A stretch of 64,000 nt of DNA from Ichthyophonus hoferi (taxonomy: Eukaryota > Opisthokonta > Ichthyosporea > Ichthyophonida > Ichthyophonidae): positions 104,921 through 168,920 of the forward strand of contig NAOQ01000035.1 of the NCBI GenBank assembly GCA_002751075.1, written 5' to 3'. Positions within the stretch are counted from its first letter, which is position 1, and each line of letters opens with the position of its first letter. Of the stretch, positions 37,605 to 51,500 are shown piece by piece. The notes beneath the pieces were generated by a model, which was not told the origin of the DNA, made no database searches, and worked only from the letters and a program-made list of their open reading frames with translations. The translations under genes were made by a program, and so were the position numbers.

Positions 37605-40484
37605 CTGTAAACAATAGAAGAGAAAATAATTGTTAAAAAGGTCCTTAAATTTGTTTAGTATCAAGGCTTTAATAAAAAAGACATTGTCCAAAAGTAATAC
37701 TTAGAAATTACTTTTCATACTGAAATAATTATCATACAAAAAATAATTAGGACATAAAGAATTGGCCAACTTGGAAAAGGATTATTCTATTGAGAAATCA
37801 ACAATAGAAGCATATTAACAATGGTTAAAATTATCTCAAATTAATTCTGGGTTCTGAAGTATTCTATACGTAAAATACCATATTTAGGATGTATAAAAAG
37901 GTTTGGTCTAAGACAGATTGGGGACTCTTGATTCTGTAGTGATACTGAATCAAGGCTATACAGTTTTTATCTTAAATTCTCTGTTTGAAATAGTTAACTT
38001 CCACAATAAACATAAGTGTGATATTTACTGCAGAGGTTGAAATCAACAATAATTATATTTGGAATGGACACGAGAGTATTGTGTTCTAGAAGAGGAGAGT
38101 GTGAGTGGTACAGGTCATAACACTAAGAAGAAAGTATAATAAAACCCAATTAAAAAAAAAACCGCGTATTTTTATTACATATATACAAGGTCATACATGC
38201 CATTAGTTAATTGAACAAAAATAAATAAATCAATAGAATGACAGAGAAACAGAGCAGGTAGATGAAACAGAGGGCAAAGTTGTACGCAACTGAAAAACCA
38301 AAAATGAAATAAAGATAAGAAAAACATAATCCGAAAAAAACCTTTTTTAAGTAAAAAGAAAGAATGATCACATACTAAAAATAATAGAATAGCATATGGA
38401 GAGAATATGGACGAATAAATGAATAAATAGCAAAAATAAAGATATAGGATAAGAAATGAATGTATAAGGTGGGTAAAGGAATAGTTAGAAAAAAAGGGAG
38501 AAGATGTGCAAGTGTATATTTATATGACCTATGTTTAGATGATAGTAATTGCCCTTGAGTTAGTGTTTTCCATTTAAAAAATAACATATTATTATAAGTG
38601 TGGAGCTGTTGTTAGTGATATATAAGTATATTTTTATATTTTTATAAGCATATTCGCGTATATACTCAGGTTTTCCTACGCATTTTATGTTTGGAGGCAA
38701 GATTTGTGAACTACACGTTTATATATATGCTTCATAAATCAGTTTTCATTCTATTTTTAACCACCTACAAAAATTTACATGCTAGGGTCTCATTAAATTT
38801 ACAGGACTTGCAAAATCAGTCTTCGTGCCTTATTATATGCCTGCTTTGTATATACTTATGCGAAGATATGAGGTCTTTCTTGTTCAGCATTATTGTGCAC
38901 TTATTGAGCTTAGTATCAAAGCCAAAGAAACATAACAGTATGCATTTACGTGTAATCAAAGTGGTGTAAGAATGAAAAGGATAACAAGGTCATTATAAGA
39001 TAGTTATTATGAAAGCCTGTCTACCGACCTGCAAACTTCCCTTGACAGGTTAAGTTTACCCAGCAGGCTGGTCTGATTAGTGACATTGACGAAAACATTT
39101 TTCTATTTATTCAATCCCAATATTTGCTAAATTTGCAATTTTTTTCTATAATGCCGCTTTAATGCAGTATTTGTTACAATACTATTTCTAGTGGGAACGT
39201 ACAAATGGTTTGTACTGTTTTGTTTACGATGGGTTATCCTATGTTGTATTGATACCATCTTTGATTAGATCTTAGATTAAATCTTGGATGAACGCACTTA
39301 TTGTAGATTGAGAGACATGATTGGAGTTTTTATTACCCAATCAATTATGCCGTATAATGTAAGACATGATTTCAATATTTATAATCCAATAAAGTGTATA
39401 CATTGTAGGTACAGAACTCATCAGATTGGCTGTACATATTTAGACGGTCTAAAAGTGCTGGAAGCTAAGAAATCCAAATAATTATATGATTGGCAAAAAT
39501 ATGCCAGATTTTCCCACTTGACGTCATTAACTACTATTTGATCACAAAGAACTTGAGAATCCATATTAATATTTATTTAGTTAATCGTCATTTGTCCTTC
39601 GCAAAGAGTTCCTAGGAGTATGATTTCCTCCCCCAAAACTCAACACTGCAATCAATACGTAATTATAATAATAAACACATTATGGTCTTAACTAATCTCC
39701 GAGGCACATAAATAAACAAAAAATAACATGGTAGTGTCACTTGCGGGCTGATTGTGAAGCCAAAAACTGAAACATAGCCATTATTTCATCTAAAAATATA
39801 CGCTTTTATTATTGGATTTTGTTGTGAGTTTGACCCAGGGATTATAATGTTTGCGTAAACACATTTACAAAATTATGAGCTAGATACAACCTAAATCATG
39901 ATGGAAGAGTAGCAAATACACTAATAAGCCAATAGGTTATTTACCAGGGGAGGTTTGGACAGTATGATCTCGTATGTTTACTTCTGACTGAATTGTCACA
40001 GAGCTTTTTTATTTATAAGATACGGGTTGACATCACACTGTTCTGCTTTTTTTCTCCCTTGTCCTTTCGCAAGTTTTGGTCACTTCAATGAGCACCTTGT
40101 GTCTATCATTTTGGTTTCCTCATCTATTATATTAGTTTTTCTATTTCTTCTTTCCTAGAAACACATTTCTGTCTTTTCTCCGTGCGTTGTCCACCGCGCT
40201 TTGTAGAACATTCTGATTTATTTATTTTTAATTTTAATTTTTCTTTGTTCTATCTCATTTCCTATTAAAATACTCTTATCTGACCTTTTTACATCAGTAC
40301 ACCACAAGCATAAGTATATTCATACACTTACTTACCCCCAGCTATAGGCCATAAGCGTTAGTCTAAAGGCATACCTCATACCCACCCAGAAGATCATCTT
40401 ACTTATAAGTAGCATTATTTTGTATATCCTTTCAACTTACTATCTTTTACCACCGAGGAACTAATTATGAAGCTTTTTTCCCAG
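37605..40484. other. Intergenic between divergent EF-Ts and ALKBH4 genes
   Basis: The 5' ends of both genes point into this 2.9-kb stretch. The first exons of both should be here (short, with ATG) but I could not assign them. It contains dispersed repeat copy B, an A-rich run near 38151-38162 and TTAGATTA motifs near 39270. No other gene was recognised. Confidence 0.55.
37842..38030. repeat. Dispersed repeat, copy B
   Basis: Partner of 33805-33990: same block order (TTCTGAAGTATTCTATAC, ACAGATTGGGGA, TTCTGTAG, AATAGTT) in the same orientation, just upstream of the first resolved EF-Ts exon. Confidence 0.75.
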
Positions 40485-43400
40485 ACAGGAGGAAGTATGT
40501 GTGTGTAAGGGCATTCGGGTATGCTCCATCTGTGAGAAAACACCAGAGCTGCTCCAACGCCGGTACTGTCGGTCACAGGTGGGTGCTTATGAGTATATGT
40601 CTACATGTTTGTATGTCAAAAGGTATAGTTGGGAAGGGTAATACATTGCATAATCCTTACTAGTCTGAATACTGTGACCACCTTGATGGAAGACGGGAGG
40701 AAGATATATAGGGTATGCCCCATCTAGACAATGAATTTATGTAGATTATCTAGTATCAATCATCACATATGAAGTGTTGTTCTGTTACATAGTGTCATAT
40801 ATAGTTGTCCTTCTAGCAAGAATTACCTTATATAAACAATATATTCTACCTCATATCTCCCTATATGGTTGCTTTTTTAACATATATTACCTTATATGAA
40901 ATGATATATTCTGTCACATAATGCCATATATGATAATCTCCTTGGTAGAGGTTGTTTTATCGAAGATCTTTGTACAAAGTCCTAAGGAGTAATTCATTGG
41001 CACAGAAACCAGATCCTCCCCGTATTGTTGCTACGTGGACGTACCAGCGTTGCTATGATTGCAAGCTAGGCTGGTTGACTGGAGAGACATACGATACGCA
41101 TGTGTGCACAGGCACAGAAGACGCCCGAAATGGTAATCACATATGGCTATATTTCTATGTATAGAGAGACAGGGGGGGTAGGTATATATGCTAAATGCTG
41201 AGAGTGTTCACTGATTAATGAGGTCTACAACCCATTGACACGTTCGTAGTCATCACAAACTTTTTCTCTTTCTTTTTATGTATTTTTTTTCTTCTTTCCT
41301 CCGCTTCATTCTCTTATCTAACCTTATATTCTATCTCCTCTCTCCAGAAAGTACATTGGATGTAGTCAATCCGACCCAACCGCCTCCCAGTGTATCCCTT
41401 CCCAATATTAGCGTCAAGTATGACTTTCTAGATGAGGTATAGTCTTATATCTGCCTGCTTCTCTATTGGTCTGCTGGTCCTGTAATGGCTACGGAATCAT
41501 CTACCTTCCCATGTTAGTTGACAGTACAGAGACACCATTTTTTACCTTATCTGTCGTGTATATTTCTCTTCCATATCCTGTCTGCTTCCTTGATTGTCAT
41601 CCAGCATTTCTTTGGTTGTCTTTCTTTTTCACATTTTTTCCCTTCTCCTTTTCCCGTACAGTCCTCAGAGCACACCATGATGGAAGCCATTGACAGTAAC
41701 CCCTGGGTAGTGTCTCAGTCAGGCCGTAGGAAACAGGATTACGGCCCTATGGTTAATTTCAAGAAGCAAAAACTGAAAATGGGAAATTATACAGGCCTAC
41801 CTAGGTGAATAGGCTTTTTGATTTACTTTCTGTTTAACTTGTTTAATTTCTTTTTATATGTTACTATATTATATGAGGAGTAATAATCTTAATATACTCA
41901 CTTAAAACCCTGTCTAAAACGAAGATATTGGTTACACGCATACTATTTCTCATTGATTGGATATACGTCATCTTAATTAATATTACAAGTAGCTATATTA
42001 AGTGCAACCCATCATACCTTTCTAATAAGGCTGCTCAATCTAACCCATCCAATATACTTCAGCTATGCCAAATCAGTTATGGAAAAGTTGAATAGCGAGT
42101 CAGGCTTAACTGATTTTGTGGGTGTAGAACTTGGTAGGTGGTATGACCTCATGTAATTGTAAATACATATTGACGCAACATTTCAAGCATATACGTTATA
42201 TATTTTATTTTTGTAGCATTGCCCTTTTATCCAAAATCTACAACGACATAAAACCAAGCACCTGATACAAAATGTATGCATACATTTATATATATACATA
42301 GTCTCACTCTCTATATGTTCATTTCTTTTGTTTCCATTCCTCCCATTTCTCTCCTGTCCACACACAAACAGATAGATAGATACACACACACGCACATATA
42401 TATATCTGTTTGCTTTTGCTTTTGTATTCACGCAAGCCTATATTGAAGTGAAGTATCAAACACCAAGAGATAATGCGATGCTCTGATCAATTTTTATTGA
42501 TTGATTCTTTTTAATTAGATGTGGGCATATGTTGGAGGGGGTATGTGGAGAAGATAATATAGTATACACCTCTGACCATCCCTATGAGCCATTATGCTAT
42601 TCATGAGGGTTCGTGTGTACTATAAGTTAGAGATAGAGATGCATATATATATAGCATAAGGTCCTTGCCCTTTGCCAACACCTTCCCCTTCTCCTTTTCT
42701 TCACTTACATCTACCACTAGGTGTTATCGAGTACACCCCTGAACGAGGATCGTGCATTGACCCCCATATTGACGATGCATGGGCCTGGGGTGAGCGCATC
42801 ACTATCATCTCCCTCCAGGGGGATACTGTGATGACTTTTGCCCACAATATCCCTGTGGCACCCAGGCATGACTCTGTACAACGCGAAAACGAGCAGGTAT
42901 TGCCCAATATTGATGGGTTTATTCAGGTCGTGGTGAGAGCACCTCTTCCTGCTCGGTCCTTATTGGGTAAGTGCCATGTTTAATATTTTATTTTTATAAA
43001 TTTTACATTGGTTTTCTACATTAACTGGTCTCTATATTGTCCCTACTTCTACATATTTACATATCCATTCACCCATTATCTCTTTCTACATCTATTTATT
43101 TACATATATACATATATACAAGCTTAATATATACAAGAAGATGGCGCTAGTATGACCAATAGAGAGAACATGTAGAATACACAGCATGATCACAAGAGGT
43201 ACATAGAGATGGTTGTTTAATAAAACAATCCAGTCAAATGAATGTATTTTTTCTTTTTAATCTACTTACCTAGGTAACACACCATTTGATATTAATGTTT
43301 GCCATCAGTGGTACAAGGTCCTGCCCGTCACCTTTGGACTCACGCCATCCTTCGCGAAGACATTACAAGTCGTCGTATTTCCGCGACATTTCGTGAATTG

Positions 43401-43505
43401 GCTCCCGATTTCCTGCCTGGGGCTCCCCTGAAAGAGATTGGAGCTACATTAGTTAAAATGGCCACGGCTTACGAAGGCGAAGTGTCAAGTAGACCGACTA
43501 TATAG
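40485..43505 (+). CDS. ALKBH4: AlkB homolog 4, Fe(II)/2-oxoglutarate dioxygenase
   Basis: Seven exons: about 40489 (or 40485)..40578, 40949..41132, 41348..41436, 41662..41804, 42063..42133, 42721..42966 and 43309..43505. They give 339 residues plus an unresolved N-terminus and end in TAG. Animal ALKBH4 is about 300 residues and acts on proteins (actin Lys84 demethylation) and possibly on N6-methyladenine. The N-terminal Cys cluster CVCKGIRVCSICEK matches the animal CGCKGIRTCLIC. A second Cys pair (CYDC), a Pro-rich linker and the signature SQSGRRKQDYGPMVNFKKQK follow. The catalytic core has YTPERGSCIDPHIDDAW (iron ligands H208 and D210), the distal ligand in RHLWTHAI (H286), and the 2-oxoglutarate arginines in RRISATFRE. 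Numbering starts at the first resolved codon. An in-frame ATG is missing before 40489, so a short first exon lies upstream. Exon 2 could instead begin after the AG at about 40996, also in phase. Confidence 0.95.
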
Positions 43506-45555
43506 TATATAGTATTATTAGCGTTTGATGATCTCCTTTGTACCAGTGGTACTAGGACGCATGTATAGATTGTATAAATACGAACAACCTATACATTTTT
43601 TCAATACATGCATGTCATGTAAATTGCTCATGACACGCATGACCTTGCTATTGGCAGCTGTAAGGCTTTCAGTGTGGGTTTACACGCGATTTCAATGATT
43701 ACGCATTATATACTGTGCTGTCACACAGACAAACATATATATGCATGTACGCCCTGGTATAGTTCTGTACTCATACTCCACAGTATGTGGAAAATTTGTA
43801 TCTGTTGGCCAGATCCGAGCTTTTTTATTAATATTTCTAGTGGGATATAGGATTGTGCTAGAGCAAATGACACAAATTAGTTGACTAAAATGTTTTTGAT
43901 CGAGTGAATAGGTATTAATTTATTTCTTTTTTTGTTACGATCAGGAATATTTACGCCTAGTTTGTGATCTTCTCTTTCTATTACTATCATTTTTGCCTGT
44001 TGAATAAAACTTGGGGTAGATGTGTAGGGAGAATGATGCATTTACTTGCAGGCCTGGTGGCAGTTGGAGGACTACATGCCAGCTGGACTGGAGATAACAT
44101 TAAATATGGCTTGTCATTTTCATTTATTTATTGATATTCATTCTCAAGGCCTATTTCTACCTTCGCGTATATACCTATGTTAAAGTGTACACCAAAACTG
44201 ATACATTTCTACCAATGCGTACATTCTCTCGCTGGAATCAAGAGAATCTCTATAGCAAGCATAAGATAAACTTGAAATACGAAAGAAAGGCCACACGAAC
44301 TCACCCAATCTACAATGCTTGATGCTAGGATGATTAATAGACGTCTGTTTTATGCAGAATCATTTTCAGGTACCAATCTTATATCCATATACAGTACTAA
44401 AGGTTATATATTTATGTTTTCTTGGATTCATGCACGTCTCACCTCTCTATCTGTTGATGGTTCTTATGTATGTGTTTGAAGTCTGTAAGGTTCACGGGAT
44501 AACATACTATTTCTGTAACGTATGAGACCCAATGGCAATAAGTGTACCTACTATACTTTTTTATTGATGCCTATTGATGCTTTTACCCTTGTCTTTATTC
44601 CTTGCACATTCACTTTGCCTTTGTATGAACGGGCTTATTATCATTATCATTATATTTGCTGTCATAAATGCCAGTAGGATTTGGCCCCAATCAAGATAGT
44701 AACTGTAACTACTGAATGAATATATGAGTACAAGTATGTATTGTCCTGGTGAATATAACCTATACATGCATAGATGACACGGTTATCATATGCGATAAAG
44801 ATTTGGGGGGTTCGAATCCTAATGCAGATCCATTTATGTTTTCTAATTCATGCCACAGAGCATGATATAAATGCGTATATTGTAGTTTTTGGACATAGCC
44901 CACCATTAACGGTTTGGTTAAGGGTTTAATACTGTGATTTTTGCTATATCTTGATATAAAATGTAAATTCAAAGAATATTATTTATACGCATTTCTTATT
45001 TTTAAATATGATTTATGGTAAGATTGTTTATTTACTTCTATGATGAAACTCTTTATTGTTTGGCTTCGGCGAATTTATCATTATTGATAAGCGAATAGAT
45101 TTTCATTATTACTATTATTACCCACCAACGAACCTGTGACATTGGTTTAATCGTCCCGATCCTTTCCAACGTACGAGTCATTTCGGCCCAATTAGCTTTA
45201 CAAGATTATCAGGTCCAATCTATTGGACCCGACCCGATTAAGCTGCAGCAACAACACAGAAATTCCTAAAAAGTATTAATAATTTAACAGTTGATACTAA
45301 AAAATAGGGATTTGTACTGCAGCATAGGAATATATATTACAGCCCTATATAGACAACGGGCTGCTTACACGTATTTATCTACATACAAGTAGATATATAT
45401 ATATATACATATTTATATATATATACTTACACTTCTGCACAACGTTTCAATTTTTTGAAGCAAAGTGCTGCTGTTTGGCAACCAAAACATAGTTACAACA
45501 GGGAACGAATAATAAACGTTCCTATACCGTATTTTTTTGCGGTATTAATACTTAG
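43506..45555. other. Intergenic, no gene recognised
   Basis: Two kilobases between the co-oriented ALKBH4 and beta-adaptin genes. It includes an AATAAA at 44003 that may serve ALKBH4, and a lone tRNA B-box-like GGTTCGAATCC near 44808 without a cloverleaf. Short open frames only. Confidence 0.55.
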
Positions 45556-48500
45556 ATGTTGAAAATGTCGAAGTCTATGATGCAAGCGGCCGGAACAGGC
45601 TCCAAATATTTTACTACAACTAAGAAGGGTGGGTGACTGCGTGTAAAGAACCCCATAGCATTACATTACTTTTTGTTTCTTTGTTTGGCCCAGTTTCTGT
45701 TAAGCCCACACAATATTATTTTTATCGACATGCCTTCGCGTCCTCTTGTCATTTTTTTTTTTGATTTTTTGTAGTATGAACTATAGCAAGAATTAGAGGC
45801 ATGGTGAGGCAGAGGGTTCCATGAAATACCCCCAAGGGGTAACAAGGGTGTGTTCTACCGAAAGAAAGAAAGAAGGAAACCAAGAAAAAAGGATATATAT
45901 ATTATTTTCTTTGCTTCTACTCTTCTCCTTTAGAACTCTCTCAACAGTTTGATTCATTTATTCTTCTTTTTACTTGCTTCTTCTATTATTTGGTTTCAGC
46001 TTCCTTGTCTTGTCTTATTATTATTTCTTTAATGGGTGCTTCTGGGTTGCAGATTTTGCTTGAAAATATTTTTCCAACTGACGTTCATATATATATATAA
46101 AATAATCCTGAAAATGAAATGATTGCATACGAACTATCGTATTATTACACTTTAGCAATATATATACTTGACATTATTTTGACGTATAAAATAGCTAGCA
46201 ACCTAATCCTTCCTGCCTCCCCATACCCCACCTTTTGTTTTTGTTTTTTGTGTCTTTCTGGATGGAGTAAACACCAAAAAAAAAAAGATATACACAATAT
46301 AGGACTGTGTTTATGTAACGAGAATTAGTATAAAAGCCTTGACATCAGTAGCTTCTTTAGGGTTCAGTCAACACACGCAATAAGTGCTATATTTATTGGG
46401 TTGCGAGGAGTTTTGTTTTTGTATATGTATAGCAGTTAAGACTTATGGTAGATAGTAGTAGTGTTCTCCTTTGGGATGTATGGTAATCTTACGTAAGTTG
46501 AGCTATATTATTTTTATTCTCCTCTCTAACTGATAAGCCAGCCAATCTCGGTGTACTAATGTAAATTTATATCAACATAACCATGCGTGCTTATTATAAA
46601 ACTTATAAATATAACCACATACACATAGTTATACACTTGCATTCACTCAATTGCTTCTTTGTATAATATTAAGAAACTAGTCAATGTAATTGTGCCTTTT
46701 AAAATTATTTTACTACCAAATTCAACGTTCTGTATGTATGGATGTGAGTAAGTCTAGTGGTTTGCATTGCCGGTGGGAGAATAATAATAATAATAAATTA
46801 ATAGAATAAGAGAGAGCGTGGAATATAAATATATAGGAGCTCTGTACACACAGAAATATATATCGTTATTACAACACATTATTATAATCTGTTATAACAC
46901 ACTATCTTCCATTTGTTCTCCTATCCCCACCGTTCTCTTTTACTTTATACTCTTTCCTTTCTCTTTCTTCTTCCTAGGTGAGATATTTGAATTAAAGGCC
47001 GAATTAGCCAGCGAAAAGCGCGATAAAAAAAAAGATGCAGTGAAGAAAGTGATAGCAAACATGACAGTAGGGAAGGACGTAAGTGCCCTGTTCCCTGATG
47101 TGGTGAACTGTATGCAGACGGCTGACCTGGAGCTGAAGAAGTTAGTGTACCTATATCTTATGAACTATGCCAAGACTCAGCCTGATATGGCCATTCTAGC
47201 TGTGAACACATTCCAAAAAGTAGGTGGCATATATATGTGCGTGTATGGAATATATATATGAAGTTGTCTTATCTTGTAAGGTTAGTAACAATAGATACTG
47301 GAAGAGAACTATTGAGAGCACGCTAAAAACAAGTATATGTGTTCTATCAAATTTTTCTCTCATGATATTTAATAATGCTTTATCTGAATGTGTCAGTGTA
47401 GGTGATGTTATTGTGCATTAATATTATATAATTTAATCTATACTATAATACAATGAGCTCCACCGTAGTGGTCACGTTTATTATTATTATTATTGCTATT
47501 ATGTATCAATTAATAGTCTATCATGAGAAAACAAGTATATATATAGAGGAAGTGATAAATAGAATGTGCTAGTACCTTGAATTGAATATTATCCTGTATT
47601 ATAGCGATGGTACTTCCTTTAAAAGCTAGAAATGACGTCATGGTAATGTCCCTTACCGTAGCTAATCTTAATCTATTACTCAGGATTGCTCTGATCCTAG
47701 CCCTCTCATTCGCTCACTGGCTGTTAGAACTATGGGCTGTATTCGCGTGGATAAGATTACAGAGTACCTGTGTGACCCCCTGAGGAAGTGCCTGAAGGTA
47801 TGCAAGGATGAATGAGTGTATGTTTATAAGTATGTATGAGTGTATGCATATAAGTATATATGTATATAAGTATATAAGTATGTATGGGTGTATGTATGTT
47901 TATAAGTATGTATGTGTGTATGTATGTATGTAAGTATGTATATAAGTATATATGTGTATGTATATTTATAAGTAGGTGTGTGTACATGTATGTATGTGTA
48001 TATGTATGTACGTATGCATGTATGGGTGCATTTATGTATACAAGTATGTATATATGTTGCTTTGTATTTATAGTCTTCTTCCTGCTCTCTCTTACTGCCT
48101 CTTTCTTATAATAGGACGAAGACCCATATGTTCGTAAGACAGCCGCAGTATGTATTGCTAAGTTGTATGATATGAACCCCGAGCTGGTAGAGGAGCAAGG
48201 GTTCCTGGAGACTCTTAGAGATCTTCTCTCTGATCCTAACCCAATGGTAAGGGGAAAGAGTGTTGCTATGGTTACTATTATAGTAATATATATGGTGACT
48301 ATTATTATAACACTAATTAAAATAGTTCACTTGCTCATATAGGGGCTTTGGGAAGACTATGAATAGCGATAATGAATATTTTGTTTGGGAGTATATATTA
48401 GGTTAATTTTTTAGCTCTGATAGAAGTAAGTTTAGAGTGTGAAATGGGACCAAAGAAAAATGAAATAAGAGAAAGGAATACAGGAGATAGAAGGGAAAAG

Positions 48501-51500
48501 AAAGTGATAAAGATGAGGTATAGAAAAAGTAACCAGATTTATAGAGGTGCGTTACTATTCTATTGTTCTATTAGCTTGACTTTAAACATAACTTAATCAT
48601 CTCGGTTCATGTCAGGTGGTTGCCAATGCCGTGGCCGCGCTGTCTGAAATCAACGAAGTGTCTGAAGAGGATGTGATGCTAGTGAACAGTGGTACACTCA
48701 ATAAGCTATTGACGGCTTTGAATGAATGCACAGAGTATGATAGCCCCCAGTACATGTAGATGTAAATGTAGTTATACAAATGTTTACTACCTGCTATATA
48801 TATACTAAGTATACTCATGCACTCATACTTATACACACACATATATATAAGCTATTTAGAAGTCTATACGCTTGGATGGAAAAAATATGAAATGGGTCCG
48901 TAATGCCCTGTACTGAACACGCTTTAGGAGACTGAATTGTACATATATGTATATGTATTTGCTATCACATATATACATCTATTTACAACTAAACATTTCT
49001 TTATAGTTTTGTGTGTGCACCTAGTCCATATTGAAATAGAGATGCATCTGCCTAGACATTAGATGAGTAAGGAAGGACAATGCTAGAGGCTAACAAGAGG
49101 ACATATCTTGTCTAAGGAGGGTATATTTGGGTATATATGGGTGTGTCTATTTGTAGGGTGGATGATCGATCTAATCCATCTCTGCCAATCATACTCAGGT
49201 GGGGCCAAGTGTTTATCCTAGATTCCCTGGCCACTATAGAGCCTAAAGACTCTAGGGAGGCCCAGAGTATATGTGAACGCGTCATACCTCGTTTGCAACA
49301 TGCTAACTCAGCTGTGGTCCTGTCTGCCATCAAGGTGAGCAAGGGTACTAAATGGTGGTGTAAAGTGGACATTGATTTCTTAAAGAACTGTGCATATATA
49401 TTATTCGCTGCTGTGGCATGGATATTTAGTTTACACTAGGGATTGGTTGCTGACGTTATTATGACCTCACAGGTTCTAATGAAGTACATGGCATACGTAG
49501 AAGACAGAGACTTCCTCACTCAACTACAAAGGAAACTTGCCCCACCCCTGGGTAGGTGCTGGTGTGTGCATAGGACATATGATATGATTGGAGTTTCAAA
49601 CAACACCAATCAACGTATTTCTAGTGAAATTCCTATTCCGAATCGAATTTTTAACTGAGGAAGTTATTGACACATTTCCTACGTAAACTAAGCATTGGTT
49701 TGCTGGTGCCAATATCATTCCAGTGGCATTATTCTTATCTTCTTTCCATATACAGTCACCCTTATGTCTGTAGAACCTGAAGTACAGTATGTGGCTTTGA
49801 GGAATATTAATCTGATTATTCAGAAACGACCCATGATTCTGAAGCATGAGATGAAGGTATGTATGTGTGTATAGGTGTATGTCTATGTATAGGCGTGTGT
49901 TTATGTGTATGTATGCTTATATATAGTAGGTGTATATTTATGTATATGTGTATGTGTATGTGTATGTATGTTGATATATGGTTATGGTATAATAGTAAGC
50001 TGGATGTTTGGTCATGATCATATCTATCTATCTATATATATATCTATCTAGCTGTATATGTTTTAAACTGACAATATGCCATTACATTATGTTATTCTTA
50101 TTAGTATTGCTTTCGTTTGCTTTCAATATAAGAGCGTGGTCTGATTGGTGGCTAATCCTTTGCTGTGACATACTCGGTTATTTGTTTTATGTGATTGGTT
50201 CTTTTTAATTTGTTGAGCAAGTGTCCATGGCCTGACTCTTCCCCAGTGATAATGATGAGGTTGTTGTTCAAAGTCATCTCTTAGATATAGTGATAGCACT
50301 TTTCTAAAGAAATTGACAAGCCCTGATTGGGTAATATTTAAAAGCACACAGCCATTTAACAGCTGGATGTTTACAGGTATTCTTTGTAAAATACAACGAT
50401 CCTATCTACGTCAAGCTAGAGAAACTGGATATTATTATTCGATTGGCTAGTGAAATTAATATCTCTCAGGTAAGTGATAGGCTTAGAATCTAGTATAAGG
50501 CGTCTGATGGATCTCTGGGTATATGGATCACAAGGCTATATATATGTGTATGTGTATGTGTATATGTTGGTATTTTTATATATGTATATGTGTGTATGTG
50601 TATATGTTTATGTATATGTTGGCATATATAAATGTATGTGTGTATGTGCATGTTGGTATATATGTATATGTGTATATGTTGTTAGCAATGATGGATATCA
50701 TAGAGGATGTGTCCTGCGGTGGTTTCGTATACCAGGTCATTGTGAGGTGGCATACATTTTTATAAGGTTTTATATACAGATATGTACATATATGTATATG
50801 TGCACGTACACATGCTTGCATCGCTGCTCCAATCTTACAGCACTTCTCTCTTCCCACCATCTTTTCCCCATTCTATCTCCTCCCTCTTCCCTCCCTCCTA
50901 CCCTATCCCCTCTCCAGGTCCTTGCCGAACTAAAGGAATATGCCACCGGTGTGGATGTGGAGTTTGTTCGTAAATCAGTGCGAGCCATTGGTCGGTGTGC
51001 GATCAAAATTGAGAGTGCCAGTGAAAGATGCATCCACACCCTGGTTGATCTCATTCAAACCAAGGTCAACTATGTGGTCCAAGAAGCTATTGTGGTTATT
51101 AAGGTACTGTTTCTGGGCCCTGGACCCACCTGACTACCGTACTCTCCCCCATCCTACTATATCCTACCCTATTTAGCCCTACCCAGTCCATTTGCTCTAA
51201 CTTACTGCCTTTTCTTTCCTTTTACAGGATATTTTCCGCAAGTATCCCAACCGATACGAGTCAATCATTGGTCGGCTGTGTGAAAATCTAGAGACTCTGG
51301 ACGAACCAGAAGCTAAGGCTAGTATGATCTGGATTATAGGTGAATATGCCACTCTGATAGATAATGCCAACGAGATATTGGAGGAGTTCCTGGATGCCTT
51401 TATGGATGAGGGCACTCAGGTAGGTTGATTGGCTAGTGATTATTAATGGGCTGGTTTTATTGGCTTATATGTAGATGTATGTGGGTGTAATTTATTGTAT

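Noticed and set aside
44786-44850. tRNA suggested by exact B box GGTTCGAATCC
   Set aside because: No A box, T stem or acceptor pairing around it.
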